Shown: positions 23,768 to 32,474 of the stretch, in pieces
How positions within the stretch are numbered: the first letter of the stretch is position 1
Layout: every line of letters begins with the position of its first letter
From: CAZDUS01 sp044344495
Lineage (GTDB): Bacteria > Verrucomicrobiota > Kiritimatiellia > CAIKKV01 > CAITUY01
DNA: 46,857 bases
Assembly (NCBI GenBank): GCA_044344495.1
Contig: JBIJCW010000001.1
Span: forward strand, 1 to 46,857
Reading direction: 5' to 3'
Translations under genes and position numbers: made by a program
Notes under the pieces: model-generated
Database searches by the model: none
What the model saw: only the letters and a program-made list of their open reading frames with translations
Told to the model about the DNA's origin: nothing

Positions 23768-26173
23768 ATGGCAACACCAACAAGGCATACCCACCTTCCG
23801 TACCTGCTGGTCGCGGCGGCATTGATGGCCGTCGCGGCTGCCGTTTTCCCCTGGGACGGTGCCGTCGCCTCCGCCGTCCGCACCTTCTCCCATCGCGTGG
23901 GCGCCCGCTATTTTACCCAGGAAATCCTCGACTTCATCCGCCCCTTCGGCAAGGGCGAGGTCGCCCTGCTGATCGCACTGGCCGTAGGCGTGTGCGGCCG
24001 CCGCCAGCGCGCCGGACAGATGATCCTGGCCCTGCTCCTGGTCAGCATCCTCATCTGGCCGATCAAACTGACCGTCGGTCGCGAGCGCCCGAACCGCTCC
24101 AACACCGAGTCCTTTCCCAGTGGCGATACCGCCACCATCGCCGCGCTTTGCATTCCGTGGGCTGCCGCCTCCCCCTGGGGCGCCCTCCTTGGCGCCGCCG
24201 CCACCGGCAGCGTTGCCGCCGGCCGGATCTATGACGGAAAACACTTCCCCTCCGATGTCCTCACCGGCGCCGCCTGCGGCATTCTCGCCGGCGGAATCGC
24301 CATCGCCCTGCTCCGCCGCCGCCCCCTGCGCCTGCGCCGCCAATGGTTCCTGCTCGCCATCCCCGCCGTCCTCGCCGTTGACCTCATCAAACTCCCCTGG
24401 TCCAGGGCACTCCCCTATGCCCTCGACTACCTGTCCATCTGGGGCCCCCTCTTCCTCTTCCTTTGCTTCGCACGCCTGTGGCCTGCCTGGAATCGGCTCC
24501 AGCAGCACCGGCACCGCTCCCTGCGTCATCCAGCCATCCTGGCATCAATCGTGGCACTCCTCCTCTGGGTTTACTTTCCCCTGACCGTCTCCTCGACCCT
24601 CTGGGATCGCGATGAGCCGCGCTTCTCCCGCGCCACAGTGGAAATGGTGCAATCCGGCAACTATCTCTACCCCACCTTCAACGGCCAACTTCGTCCGGAT
24701 AAACCCATCCTGATCTACTGGCTCATGTCCGGGCCCGTGCGCCTGTTCGGCCCCTCGGAGTTTTCCTGCCGCCTGGTCGCCCCCCTCGCCACGGCCGCCA
24801 CCGGCCTGATGACCGCCTGGGCCGCCACACTGCTCGCCGGACCCGGCGCGGGCCTCCTGGCCTTCACATTCCTGGCCCTCTCACCCCTGATGACCGTCAG
24901 CGGAACCGCGGCCACCACCGATGCCCTGTTGCTCATGTGCATCACCGCCGCCATCTGCTCCTTCCTGCTCTCCTGGCGCCGTGGCTTCCATCCCGTACAC
25001 GCCCTCCTCATGACCCTGGCACTCGCCGCCGCCCTGCTGACCAAAGGCCCGGTCGGCCTGGTCGTTCCGCTACTGGTCATTCCCGTCACCCTCCTTGTGC
25101 TGGGCCGCGGCGCCTTGCGTCCACTCCCCTATCTGGGCTGGCTGCTGGGCTCCGTGCTCGTCGCCTCCGCCCTGTTCCTGGCCTGGGGTATCCCCGCCAA
25201 CCAAGCCACAAACGGCGAGTATCTCGCCAAAGGTATCGGCCATCACGTCGTCGCCCGCTCCCTGAACCCGCTGGAAAGCCATGGCGGCAAGTCTTTCCTG
25301 TTCTTCTTCTCCTACCTGCCGGTCATCGTGTTCGCCTTCTTCCCCTGGACCCTATACCTCCCGATGGCCTTCACGAAAACGCTTTCACCCGCCGAGGCTT
25401 CAACCACCATCCCGGCCCGCCGCCTCATTCTCTGCTGGGCGCTGCCGGTCATCCTCCTGATGAGTGCCGTGGCCACCAAGTTGCCGCATTACATCCTCCC
25501 CGCCTTCCCCGCCCTCGCCATCGCCGCCGCCATCGGCGTCCTGCGCTTCCGCCAGGCCGGCCCGCCACGTCGCCCCACCGGTCCCGCCGCCTTGACCGGC
25601 CTTATCCTGTTTGTCTTCGTGGGCACCGCCCTGGGTATGGCACTAACCGTGGCCCCGTGGTTCCTCCCCGTCTTCGGGCTCCGCGTCCCCGCCACCGGAC
25701 TGGGACTCCTCTTCCTCGCCATCACCCTGGCCGGCGCCCATTACTTCCGCAAGGGCCGCCATAACGACACCGTGGCCGTCCTGATCACAGGCATGGTTTT
25801 AGTCCTGCTCTCCGCCGCCCTTTTCCTTCTTCCCGCCATCGAATCATTCAAACTCTCCCCCCGCCTGGCCGATTGTATTGAAACCCTGACCCCTCCCTCC
25901 GTTCCGGTGGCCACTTGCGGCTACGGCGAACCCAGCCTGAACTTCTACCTGAACCGGGGCCCCATCGAATCCCTGGACGACAGTCAACTGGCCCACTGGG
26001 CGGCCCGGCGCAACCCCGGTCTCCTGGTCATCACCCGCCCAAAACTCAAAAAATACCACCATCTCTTCGAGCGGAATCACCTGCACGAAGTGGAACGCCT
26101 GCGCGGATTCAACTATTCCCAGGGAAAATGGGTGACCGTCTTTCTGGTCACACGGGAGCAACGGCATGACTGA
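23768..26173 (+). CDS. PAP2 phosphatase fused to ArnT/GT39-like glycosyltransferase
   Basis: A polytopic membrane protein of 801 residues in two parts. Residues 1-185 are a PAP2-type lipid phosphatase: KLTVGRERPN (K-x6-RP, Lys 100), SFPSGDTA (PSG-H motif with Asp 120 in place of His) and GRIYDGKHFPSD (Arg 153, His 159, Asp 163). From about residue 255 a GT-C transferase of the ArnT/PMT type begins, with the acidic first-loop motif SSTLWDRDEPRFSRATVEMV and YPTFNGQLRPDKPILIYWLM. Many membrane segments and a soluble C-terminal part follow. ArnT-type enzymes move sugars from undecaprenyl carriers; a fused phosphatase could recycle the released carrier. It overlaps the next gene by 8 bases. Confidence 0.88.
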   Translation: MATPTRHTHLPYLLVAAALMAVAAAVFPWDGAVASAVRTFSHRVGARYFTQEILDFIRPFGKGEVALLIALAVGVCGRRQRAGQMILALLLVSILIWPIKLTVGRERPNRSNTESFPSGDTATIAALCIPWAAASPWGALLGAAATGSVAAGRIYDGKHFPSDVLTGAACGILAGGIAIALLRRRPLRLRRQWFLLAIPAVLAVDLIKLPWSRALPYALDYLSIWGPLFLFLCFARLWPAWNRLQQHRHRSLRHPAILASIVALLLWVYFPLTVSSTLWDRDEPRFSRATVEMVQSGNYLYPTFNGQLRPDKPILIYWLMSGPVRLFGPSEFSCRLVAPLATAATGLMTAWAATLLAGPGAGLLAFTFLALSPLMTVSGTAATTDALLLMCITAAICSFLLSWRRGFHPVHALLMTLALAAALLTKGPVGLVVPLLVIPVTLLVLGRGALRPLPYLGWLLGSVLVASALFLAWGIPANQATNGEYLAKGIGHHVVARSLNPLESHGGKSFLFFFSYLPVIVFAFFPWTLYLPMAFTKTLSPAEASTTIPARRLILCWALPVILLMSAVATKLPHYILPAFPALAIAAAIGVLRFRQAGPPRRPTGPAALTGLILFVFVGTALGMALTVAPWFLPVFGLRVPATGLGLLFLAITLAGAHYFRKGRHNDTVAVLITGMVLVLLSAALFLLPAIESFKLSPRLADCIETLTPPSVPVATCGYGEPSLNFYLNRGPIESLDDSQLAHWAARRNPGLLVITRPKLKKYHHLFERNHLHEVERLRGFNYSQGKWVTVFLVTREQRHD

Positions 26174-26930
26174 AAAGCCCATTGATGAAAAACAGGCGAC
26201 CGTCCCCGAGGATCCATTTCTGGAGGAACAACCGCCCGTTGAACTGGAAATCGAGGCGGCAAAATCCGCTGGCGCCTCGGAACGCAAGTTCCTGATCATG
26301 GCGCTCGTGGTGGCCGCCTGTGTCGCCATCGTCCACTTCTTCGACCTCAAGCATTACGTGACCAATGTACAGGACTGGAAGGGCCAACTCGACCGCCTGG
26401 GTTATTTCGCATCGGCCGCATTCGGCTTGGCTTGCACAATCCTCATTGCCATGGGGGTCCCCCGCCTCCCGTTCTGCATGGTGGCTGGCATGCTCTTCGG
26501 GTTCTGGGAGGGATTCTTCATCGGACAGGCGTCCGCCCTTCTGGGTTCGTACGCCACTTTCGTCTTTGCGCGCTGGGGCGGACGCGAATGGGTGGTCCGC
26601 CGTATCGAAAACCGACGGCATCTGCGCGAACTCCTGCGCCACCCCTCCATCTTCACCGTCTTCCTCACCCGCCAACTCCCGATCGCCGGGGTCGTCCCCA
26701 ACCTGATTCTGGGCGTCACCCCTGTCCGTCATCGCGTCTTTCTGTGGGGCTCGTTCCTGGGGTATCTGCCGAGTTCCGCCATGGTGGCCCTGATCGGCAG
26801 TAGTCTCGGCAAACAGTCGCTGGGCCAGGCCATGTGGCACGTAACCCTCGCCATGCTCAGCCTCGGCGCCTTCTCATCCATCGTCTGGTATTTGCGCAAG
26901 AAACTGACCGACGCCAGGAATCGCAAATAA
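26166..26930 (+). CDS. TVP38/TMEM64 (VTT/DedA-superfamily) membrane protein
   Basis: Protein of 254 residues. A soluble acidic N-terminus (about residues 1-38) is followed by about five or six membrane segments. The VTT-domain hallmarks are present: MGVPRLPFCMVAGMLFGFWE, GQASALLGSYATFVFARWGG, FTVFLTRQLPIAGVVPNLIL and FLWGSFLGYLPSSAMVALIG. The R-x-x-P-I-x-G-x-x-x-N-x-x-x-G pattern is diagnostic. Family members are implicated in lipid (undecaprenyl phosphate or phospholipid) movement between leaflets. The 8-base overlap with the PAP2/ArnT fusion suggests a linked role in lipid-carrier handling. That functional tie is an inference. Confidence 0.88.
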   Translation: MTEKPIDEKQATVPEDPFLEEQPPVELEIEAAKSAGASERKFLIMALVVAACVAIVHFFDLKHYVTNVQDWKGQLDRLGYFASAAFGLACTILIAMGVPRLPFCMVAGMLFGFWEGFFIGQASALLGSYATFVFARWGGREWVVRRIENRRHLRELLRHPSIFTVFLTRQLPIAGVVPNLILGVTPVRHRVFLWGSFLGYLPSSAMVALIGSSLGKQSLGQAMWHVTLAMLSLGAFSSIVWYLRKKLTDARNRK

Positions 26931-26937
26931 GATTCCG

Positions 26938-26959
26938 CCGGTTGGCGCCCGCCAACCGG
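26938..26959. repeat. Perfect 10-bp inverted repeat between convergent genes
   Basis: CCGGTTGGCG (26938-26947) and CGCCAACCGG (26950-26959) surround two bases. The hairpin lies between the stop of the VTT protein gene and the convergent LptF/G gene. It may end transcription from both sides, though no T tract is present. Confidence 0.65.
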
Positions 26960-26994
26960 ACTTGGAAGTATGGCGGCTTGACGCGCCAGTGCCC

Positions 26995-28110
26995 CTACTT
27001 CAGCCGCGACGTCAGGACCCCGCCCACCACCAGGAACACAAGGTTCGGCAGCCAGCCCGCCAACCATGGCCAGAGGATCTCGCGCTTCCCGAGAATCATC
27101 CCCGCATTGACGATAAAATAGAACCCGAACAGCGCCACCAGCCCGAAGGCCACGCTCCGCAACGCTGGACGCCGCACCCCGCCCGCCGTGGCCGGCAGAC
27201 TCAGCAGGATCAGCACCATGCACGACCACGGCATCGCTATCCGCGAATAAATATCCACCTCGCGACGCGCCCGCGCCGGCCCGCTCAGGTTCGGCCGCGC
27301 CCGCAAAAACCGGATCATGTCCCACGACGACAGAAAGTCGGTCTTCTGGATCTCATTGAGCAGGTCGTCCGGCGTCTCCGTCAAGGACGGCATCTCCACC
27401 GGGGTCTCGGAGGGTGGCGACATCGGTCCCGCTGGCTCGCCAACCTCGTTATACGGCCGACTCTGCATCTCGTAGAACCACCAGGCCCCGTCCAGCCATT
27501 CCGCCCGTTTGGCCGTGATTTCCGTCATCAGGACCCCATTCTCGCGCTCCTGCATCACCTTCACCCCTTTGAACCGCTCCGGATCCCGCTGATCAAACCG
27601 ATCCACCAGCCACTGCCGATGCGCCCCCCCGGCATGGTAAAGGTAGTTGTAGACGACACTGCTTGACGCATCCCCACCCTTCAGCACCCGGCTCCCGTAA
27701 TCCGCCACCCAGCGCGTGGCCAGCGGCCCAAGCGTTTCCTGCGACACCGCCCCCAACAGACTCGCACAGAACCCCACCGTCATCAGCGGGGTCATCAGGC
27801 GCCGCACACTCACGCCACTCGCGCACATCGCCGTCAGTTCGTTATGCCGCGCAAACATCGTCAGCGTGTAAAGCGCCGCCAACAGCAGGGCAATGGGCAG
27901 GATCACCACAATGAAGGGCACAAACCCGTTCACCGCAAACAGGTAATAACCGTAGTAGATAAAGATGTCCCCGATGGGAACCTTGGCTTCCACAAAACTG
28001 GGAAACCGGTCGAACAGGTCAAGAACCACATAAAGCATGCAGAAGGAGCCCAGGATATACCCCAGTGGCGACAGGTACTCTTTCAACATGTAGCGGTCGA
28101 TGATCTTCAT
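26995..28110 (-). CDS. LptF/LptG-family lipopolysaccharide export permease
   Basis: YjgP/YjgQ-family membrane protein of 371 residues. It opens with MKIIDRYMLKEYLSPLGYIL, then shows PFIVVILPIALLLAALYTLT and the family-typical ARHNELTAMCASGVSVRRLM. A large periplasmic beta-jellyroll region spans roughly residues 125-285. Three C-terminal segments follow (SCMVLILLSLPATAGG and others). LptF and LptG pair with LptB to drive lipopolysaccharide to the outer membrane. Only one copy is here; its partner must lie elsewhere. The window's rhamnose and ArnT-type genes fit a lipopolysaccharide-bearing envelope. Which of LptF or LptG it is cannot be decided. Confidence 0.9.
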   Translation of the reverse strand: MKIIDRYMLKEYLSPLGYILGSFCMLYVVLDLFDRFPSFVEAKVPIGDIFIYYGYYLFAVNGFVPFIVVILPIALLLAALYTLTMFARHNELTAMCASGVSVRRLMTPLMTVGFCASLLGAVSQETLGPLATRWVADYGSRVLKGGDASSSVVYNYLYHAGGAHRQWLVDRFDQRDPERFKGVKVMQERENGVLMTEITAKRAEWLDGAWWFYEMQSRPYNEVGEPAGPMSPPSETPVEMPSLTETPDDLLNEIQKTDFLSSWDMIRFLRARPNLSGPARARREVDIYSRIAMPWSCMVLILLSLPATAGGVRRPALRSVAFGLVALFGFYFIVNAGMILGKREILWPWLAGWLPNLVFLVVGGVLTSRLK

Positions 28111-28170
28111 ATGCCGTCACGACTCCAGTAAAACCCAACCTTATAACCAACGACGTTCCAGATCAACCCT

Positions 28171-28190
28171 ATGTTCATTTGTGTTCATTT
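28171..28190. repeat. Short direct repeat TGTTCATTTG in leader of ptsP
   Basis: ATGTTCATTTG is followed at once by TGTTCATTTG. It lies in the divergent gap between the LptF/G gene and ptsP (28111-28390). Apart from this the gap holds only weak promoter-like words and no gene I can support. Confidence 0.4.
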
Positions 28191-28390
28191 GCCACTTGTC
28201 GAATCTTGATTCTCGCCACCGCACAGCCTCACAACCATTGCCAAACGGGTAATGCCGTTGAGGGGCTGGCGGCACAAGCAAGACCGGGGCTCCATAACCC
28301 GGTGATGCGCCCTTTATCACCTCCTTCGCGCAACTCCGTCATTGACAACCAGCCCCGCTTCGCGAAACTGTGGGACGACAAGGGACGTTT

Positions 28391-30667
28391 ATGCACAAGG
28401 ACACCGTCGAACTCGTTTGCAATGTGGGAGAACTGGTTTCGCTCTTCGAGAGCAAGTCCGGTGTCGAGGGCTTTCTTCAGAAAGTCGTCAACCTCGTCGC
28501 CTACCACATGAAGGCCGCCGTCTGCTCGGTATTCATGTTTGACGAAGATACCCAGGAACTCGTCCTCACCGCCAATCAGGGACTGAACCCCGACTTCATC
28601 GGCCACTTCCGCCTTAAACTCGGCGACGGCCTCGTGGGGCACACCCTCAAAACCCTCCGTCCTGTCCGTGAAGCCCGCGCCTACCAGAACCCCCAGTTCA
28701 AGCCAATCCATGGCATCGGCGAGGAAAACTACCAGGCCTTCCTGGCCGTGCCCATCACCCTCGGAAACCGCCGGGTCGGTGTCCTCGCCGTCCAGGACCC
28801 CCAACCGGACTACTTCGACGATAACGACGTCAAGGCGCTCCGCGCCATCGCCGCCCAACTCGCCGGCACCATCGAGGGCGCCCGCCTGCTCATGGGCATC
28901 GAGAAGCCCGGCGACGCTCGCCCCCGGAAAACGGCGGAACCCGACCGCCCGGACCTCGGTTGCCGCCGATTCATCCGCGGCATCTCCGCCTCCGAAGGCA
29001 TCGCCATGGGCCGGGCTCTGGATATCACCGCTGCCGCCCAGGACTGGCTCGCGACCGCCGTCACCCCTAACTCCCTCACCGAGGACGATTTCCTCAGGGC
29101 CCTGAAAAAAACCGAGGAACAACTGGCCGATATCCAGCGCCAGATCGGCGAACATATGTCCGATGTGGCTACCCTGATCTTCGACGCCCATGTCCTGATC
29201 CTGAAGGATGACGGCTTCTCCGGCGATATGCTGGGCCGGATCCAGCAGGGACAGTCCCCCGACCAGGCCGTCCGCGAGGTGGTCCGGAAATATGTCGAAC
29301 TCTTCTCCAAAAGCTCGCACCCCGCCATGCGGGAAAAAGTGCACGATGTCCAGGACCTCGGCCTTCGCCTGCTTTCCAACCTCCTGGCGACGCCGGACGA
29401 TACCGTCGACTATACCGGCCGCGTGGTCCTGGCGAGCGAAATGCGCCCCTCCGACCTGTTGCGACTCTCCGCACAGAAAGCCGAGGGCCTGATCCTCGTC
29501 GGCGGCGGAGCCACCGCGCACATCTCCGTACTGGCGCGGTCCCTGCATATCCCCCTCGTCGTGGTCTACGAACCCATCGTCCTGCGCCCGCATGATCAGG
29601 GCGATACCATCCTCATCCTGGACGCCGAACAGGGAAGCATCCTGGTGGATCCGGCCCCCGATGTCATTGAACGTTACCGGACCCTGATCGATGTCGACCG
29701 CCGCAACCTGAGCACCGCCGTCAATGTGCTCCCGCAAACGCTGACGCACGACGGTGTCCACGTCCAGTTGATGGCTAACATCAACCTGCTCAGCGAAGTG
29801 GCCGTGGCCCAGCGCTTCAAGGCGGAGGGCATCGGCCTCTATCGCAGCGAGTTCCCCTTCATCGTCCGGAATTACGTCCCCTCGGAGGAGGAACAGTTCC
29901 GGATCTATTCACGCCTTCTGGACTCCATGCCCGACACCGAGGTCATTCTCCGGACATTGGATGTGGGCGGCGACAAAATCCTCTCCTATTACCCCACCTC
30001 GGGCGAAGCCAACCCCTTCCTCGGCCTCCGGGCCATCCGGTTCTCCCTGCGTAACAAGGACATCTTCAGCCAGCAGTTGCGCGCCATGCTCCGGGCCGGC
30101 GCCAACCGGTCCCTGAGTATTATGTTCCCCCTGGTCTCCTCCCTGGATGATTTCCGACAGGCACGCCAGGTCGTCGAGTCCTGCGCCCAGGCCCTGCGCT
30201 CCGAAGGCGTGGAGCACAACCCCTGGCCCCATCTGGGCGTCATGATCGAAATCCCCTCGGCCGTCGAACTGGCTGCGGACCTGGCCCGCGAAGCGGACTT
30301 CATGTGTATCGGCACCAATGACCTGATCCAGTACACCCTCGCTGTGGACCGCACGAACGAGAAGATCGCCGACTACTACGTGCCGCACCATCCCGCCGTG
30401 CTCCGCGCCATCAATCGCGTGGCCATCGCCGCTATCGCCGCCGGAAAACCACTGTCGGTCTGCGGCGACATGGCGGGCGACGAAACCCTCGTCCCCTTCC
30501 TGATCGGCGTCGGCATCCGGAAGTTGAGCATGGAAGCGCGCCGGATCCCCAAGATCCAACAGATCATTTCGTCGTTAACCGCCGAAGCCTCGCACCGGCT
30601 CTCCGAGGATCTCCTCAAGTTCGGCAGCGTGAAGGATGTGGAAGTCCGCCTCGGCCTGCGCTCCTGA
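28391..30667 (+). CDS. ptsP: PtsP: GAF domain fused to PTS enzyme I
   Basis: PEP-protein phosphotransferase of the nitrogen-type PTS, 758 residues. A GAF sensor domain (about 5-145; LVGHTLKTLRPVREARAYQN and VGVLAVQD) precedes the EI N-terminal domain beginning at GISASEGIAMGRAL. The phosphohistidine lies in GGGATAHISVLARSLHIP. The PEP-binding barrel has ANINLLSEVAVAQRF, GIGLYRSEFPF, LRTLDVGGDK, FMCIGTNDLIQYTLAVDRTN and the active-site Cys in SVCGDMAGD. ATG 28391 is chosen for AAGGGA five bases upstream. The GAF domain, as in E. coli PtsP, may sense glutamine or oxoglutarate. A candidate phosphate acceptor is the EIIA domain at 18510; no HPr gene is in view. Confidence 0.95.
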   Translation: MHKDTVELVCNVGELVSLFESKSGVEGFLQKVVNLVAYHMKAAVCSVFMFDEDTQELVLTANQGLNPDFIGHFRLKLGDGLVGHTLKTLRPVREARAYQNPQFKPIHGIGEENYQAFLAVPITLGNRRVGVLAVQDPQPDYFDDNDVKALRAIAAQLAGTIEGARLLMGIEKPGDARPRKTAEPDRPDLGCRRFIRGISASEGIAMGRALDITAAAQDWLATAVTPNSLTEDDFLRALKKTEEQLADIQRQIGEHMSDVATLIFDAHVLILKDDGFSGDMLGRIQQGQSPDQAVREVVRKYVELFSKSSHPAMREKVHDVQDLGLRLLSNLLATPDDTVDYTGRVVLASEMRPSDLLRLSAQKAEGLILVGGGATAHISVLARSLHIPLVVVYEPIVLRPHDQGDTILILDAEQGSILVDPAPDVIERYRTLIDVDRRNLSTAVNVLPQTLTHDGVHVQLMANINLLSEVAVAQRFKAEGIGLYRSEFPFIVRNYVPSEEEQFRIYSRLLDSMPDTEVILRTLDVGGDKILSYYPTSGEANPFLGLRAIRFSLRNKDIFSQQLRAMLRAGANRSLSIMFPLVSSLDDFRQARQVVESCAQALRSEGVEHNPWPHLGVMIEIPSAVELAADLAREADFMCIGTNDLIQYTLAVDRTNEKIADYYVPHHPAVLRAINRVAIAAIAAGKPLSVCGDMAGDETLVPFLIGVGIRKLSMEARRIPKIQQIISSLTAEASHRLSEDLLKFGSVKDVEVRLGLRS

Positions 30668-30721
30668 GCCCCCTTGGCGGATGGAACTCCCGCGACGCCA
30701 TGCGTACGATAAACACTCCTG

Positions 30722-31285
30722 TCAGCGCCGATACACCGGCAGCGATTCGACAGGCATCTCGGCCAGGGGTTTCAATAGCGCGTCCCGCGCCGAAACCAAC
30801 GGGTCCACCACCGGCCAGGGAATGTTCAGCGCCGGATCATTCCAGAAAATGCCGCGCTCCTCGGACGGCGTGTAAACATTACTGCACTTGTAGCAAAAAT
30901 CCGCCGTCTCACTCAACACACTGAACCCGTGGGCAAACCCGGCGGGAATGAACATCTGGTAGTGGTTGTGCTCCGACAGATAGGCCGTCACGATGCGCCC
31001 AAAGGTCGGCGACCCCCGTCGGACATCCACCGCCACATCAAAGATCTCACCCCTGATCACCCATACCAACTTGTCCTGCGGCTTGCCCAACTGATAGTGC
31101 AACCCGCGCACCGTCCCGCGCACCGACCGCGACCAATTGTCCTGCACAAAGTCCACCGTAATCCCAAGCGCCTCGTAACGCGAACGGCAATACGTCTCCT
31201 GGAAAAAACCGCGGGAGTCCCCGAACACATCGGGCGTCAACACCTTGACCTCCGGCACCGCCTGGGGATGACAACACAAGGCCAT
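30722..31285 (-). CDS. rmlC: dTDP-4-dehydrorhamnose 3,5-epimerase
   Basis: Third enzyme of dTDP-L-rhamnose synthesis, 187 residues. Cupin motifs are FGDSRGFFQETYCRSRYEAL, QDNWSRSVRGTVRGLHYQ with the catalytic His and substrate Arg, VVWVIRGEIFDVAVDVRRGS-like strand pair, and FIPAGFAHGFSVLSETADFC. The C-terminal NVYTPSEERGIFWNDPALNI is typical. ATG 31285 has GGAGG seven bases upstream, and that GGAGG lies inside the last codons of rmlA, so the two are coupled. rmlB and rmlD are not in the window. Confidence 0.95.
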   Translation of the reverse strand: MALCCHPQAVPEVKVLTPDVFGDSRGFFQETYCRSRYEALGITVDFVQDNWSRSVRGTVRGLHYQLGKPQDKLVWVIRGEIFDVAVDVRRGSPTFGRIVTAYLSEHNHYQMFIPAGFAHGFSVLSETADFCYKCSNVYTPSEERGIFWNDPALNIPWPVVDPLVSARDALLKPLAEMPVESLPVYRR

Positions 31286-31287
31286 GA

Positions 31288-32157
31288 TCACCCCTCCTCC
31301 GCGCGCCGTAACAAATACTGCCCGTAATCGTTCTTGGCCATCGCCATCCCCAATGCCTTGAGTTGGTCGCGTGAAATGAATCCCTCTTCGAAGGCGATTT
31401 CCTCAACGCAGGCGATCCGGAATCCCTGGCGTGCCTGGATCGTCTGGACAAAACTGGACGCCTGGAACATGGCGTCATGGGTCCCGGTATCCAGCCACGC
31501 AAACCCCCGTCCCAGGCAGTGCACCCGCAATTCACCCCGTTTCAGGTAGGCCAGGTTCACATCGGTGATTTCCAGTTCCCCGCGCGGCGATGGCTTGAGC
31601 GCCGCCGCCACCTCCACCACCCGGTTGTCATAGAAATACAACCCCGGCACCGCATATTTGGATTTCGGCCGCTCCGGCTTCTCCTCGAGCGACAACGCCC
31701 GCCCCTGCTCGTCGAATTCAATCACCCCGTAGCGCTCGGGATCGGTGACCGGATAGGCGAAGATCAACGCCCCCTGCTTCAATGCACTGGCCTCCCGGAG
31801 CACCGCCGTGAAACGCATCCCGTGGAAAATATTGTCCCCCAGCACCAGCGCCACGGAATCCTTGCCAATGAAATCACGTCCTATGATGAACGCCTGGGCC
31901 AACCCCTCCGGGCGCGGCTGCTCGGCATACTGCAACCTCAACCCCAGTTGCGACCCATCGCCGAACAGTTCCCGGAACATCGGCAGATCATGCGGAGTAC
32001 TGATGATCAGGATTTCCCTGATCCCCGCCAGCATGAGGACCGACAACGGGTAATACACCATCGGCTTGTCATAGACCGGCAATAACTGTTTGCTGACCGT
32101 GCGCGTCAATGGATACAAACGCGTCCCCGAACCCCCTGCCAGAATAATACCCTTCAT
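31288..32157 (-). CDS. rmlA: Glucose-1-phosphate thymidylyltransferase
   Basis: First enzyme of dTDP-sugar synthesis: makes dTDP-glucose from dTTP and glucose 1-phosphate. The 289-residue protein starts MKGIILAGGSGTRLYPLTRT, the nucleotidyltransferase signature. It then shows QLLPVYDKPMVYYPLSVLML, ALVLGDNIFHG with metal-binding Asp, and FAWLDTGTHDAMFQAS. The short C-terminus fits the RmlA short (dTDP-glucose) type. AGGAGGG lies nine bases before ATG 32157. It is followed at once by rmlC. The sugar would feed O-antigen or capsule, in line with the envelope genes nearby. Confidence 0.95.
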   Translation of the reverse strand: MKGIILAGGSGTRLYPLTRTVSKQLLPVYDKPMVYYPLSVLMLAGIREILIISTPHDLPMFRELFGDGSQLGLRLQYAEQPRPEGLAQAFIIGRDFIGKDSVALVLGDNIFHGMRFTAVLREASALKQGALIFAYPVTDPERYGVIEFDEQGRALSLEEKPERPKSKYAVPGLYFYDNRVVEVAAALKPSPRGELEITDVNLAYLKRGELRVHCLGRGFAWLDTGTHDAMFQASSFVQTIQARQGFRIACVEEIAFEEGFISRDQLKALGMAMAKNDYGQYLLRRAEEG

Positions 32158-32474
32158 TTCAGCCCTCCTGAGTAACAAGGGGATATTGTCCGAAAAGCCG
32201 CCCTCGTGTCGAGCGACTAGTTTGCCGCCAAAACTGCGGGAGATATCCCCAAAAGACAACGAACGACGATAAAGACCACAAACCACCTGACAAGGGGGAT
32301 GGCCTACCCTAAATGAATGTGCGAAACGTTCTGGACACTACCTCCAAAAACTAATCGCGGAACGAAATACCAGTGGTTTTTTCGACAAGGGAAATATCTG
32401 CAAAACGCCTGCCTGTTGACCATCCGCGATTTGGAGGCGGCGAAAGCGCCAGCGCAATGAGTTCACGCTTAAAT
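32158..32474. other. Gap between rmlA and the membrane protein gene
   Basis: No well-supported gene. A 45-codon frame runs from GTG 32488 to TAG at 32351 on the minus strand, overlapping the end of the membrane protein gene, and could be a small coupled gene or chance. Base use here is more AT-rich than in the flanking housekeeping genes. Confidence 0.3.

Noticed and set aside
28229..29761. 510-codon minus-strand frame opposite ptsP
   Set aside because: Antisense shadow of ptsP with the same Gly/Asp-rich bias and no recognisable fold.
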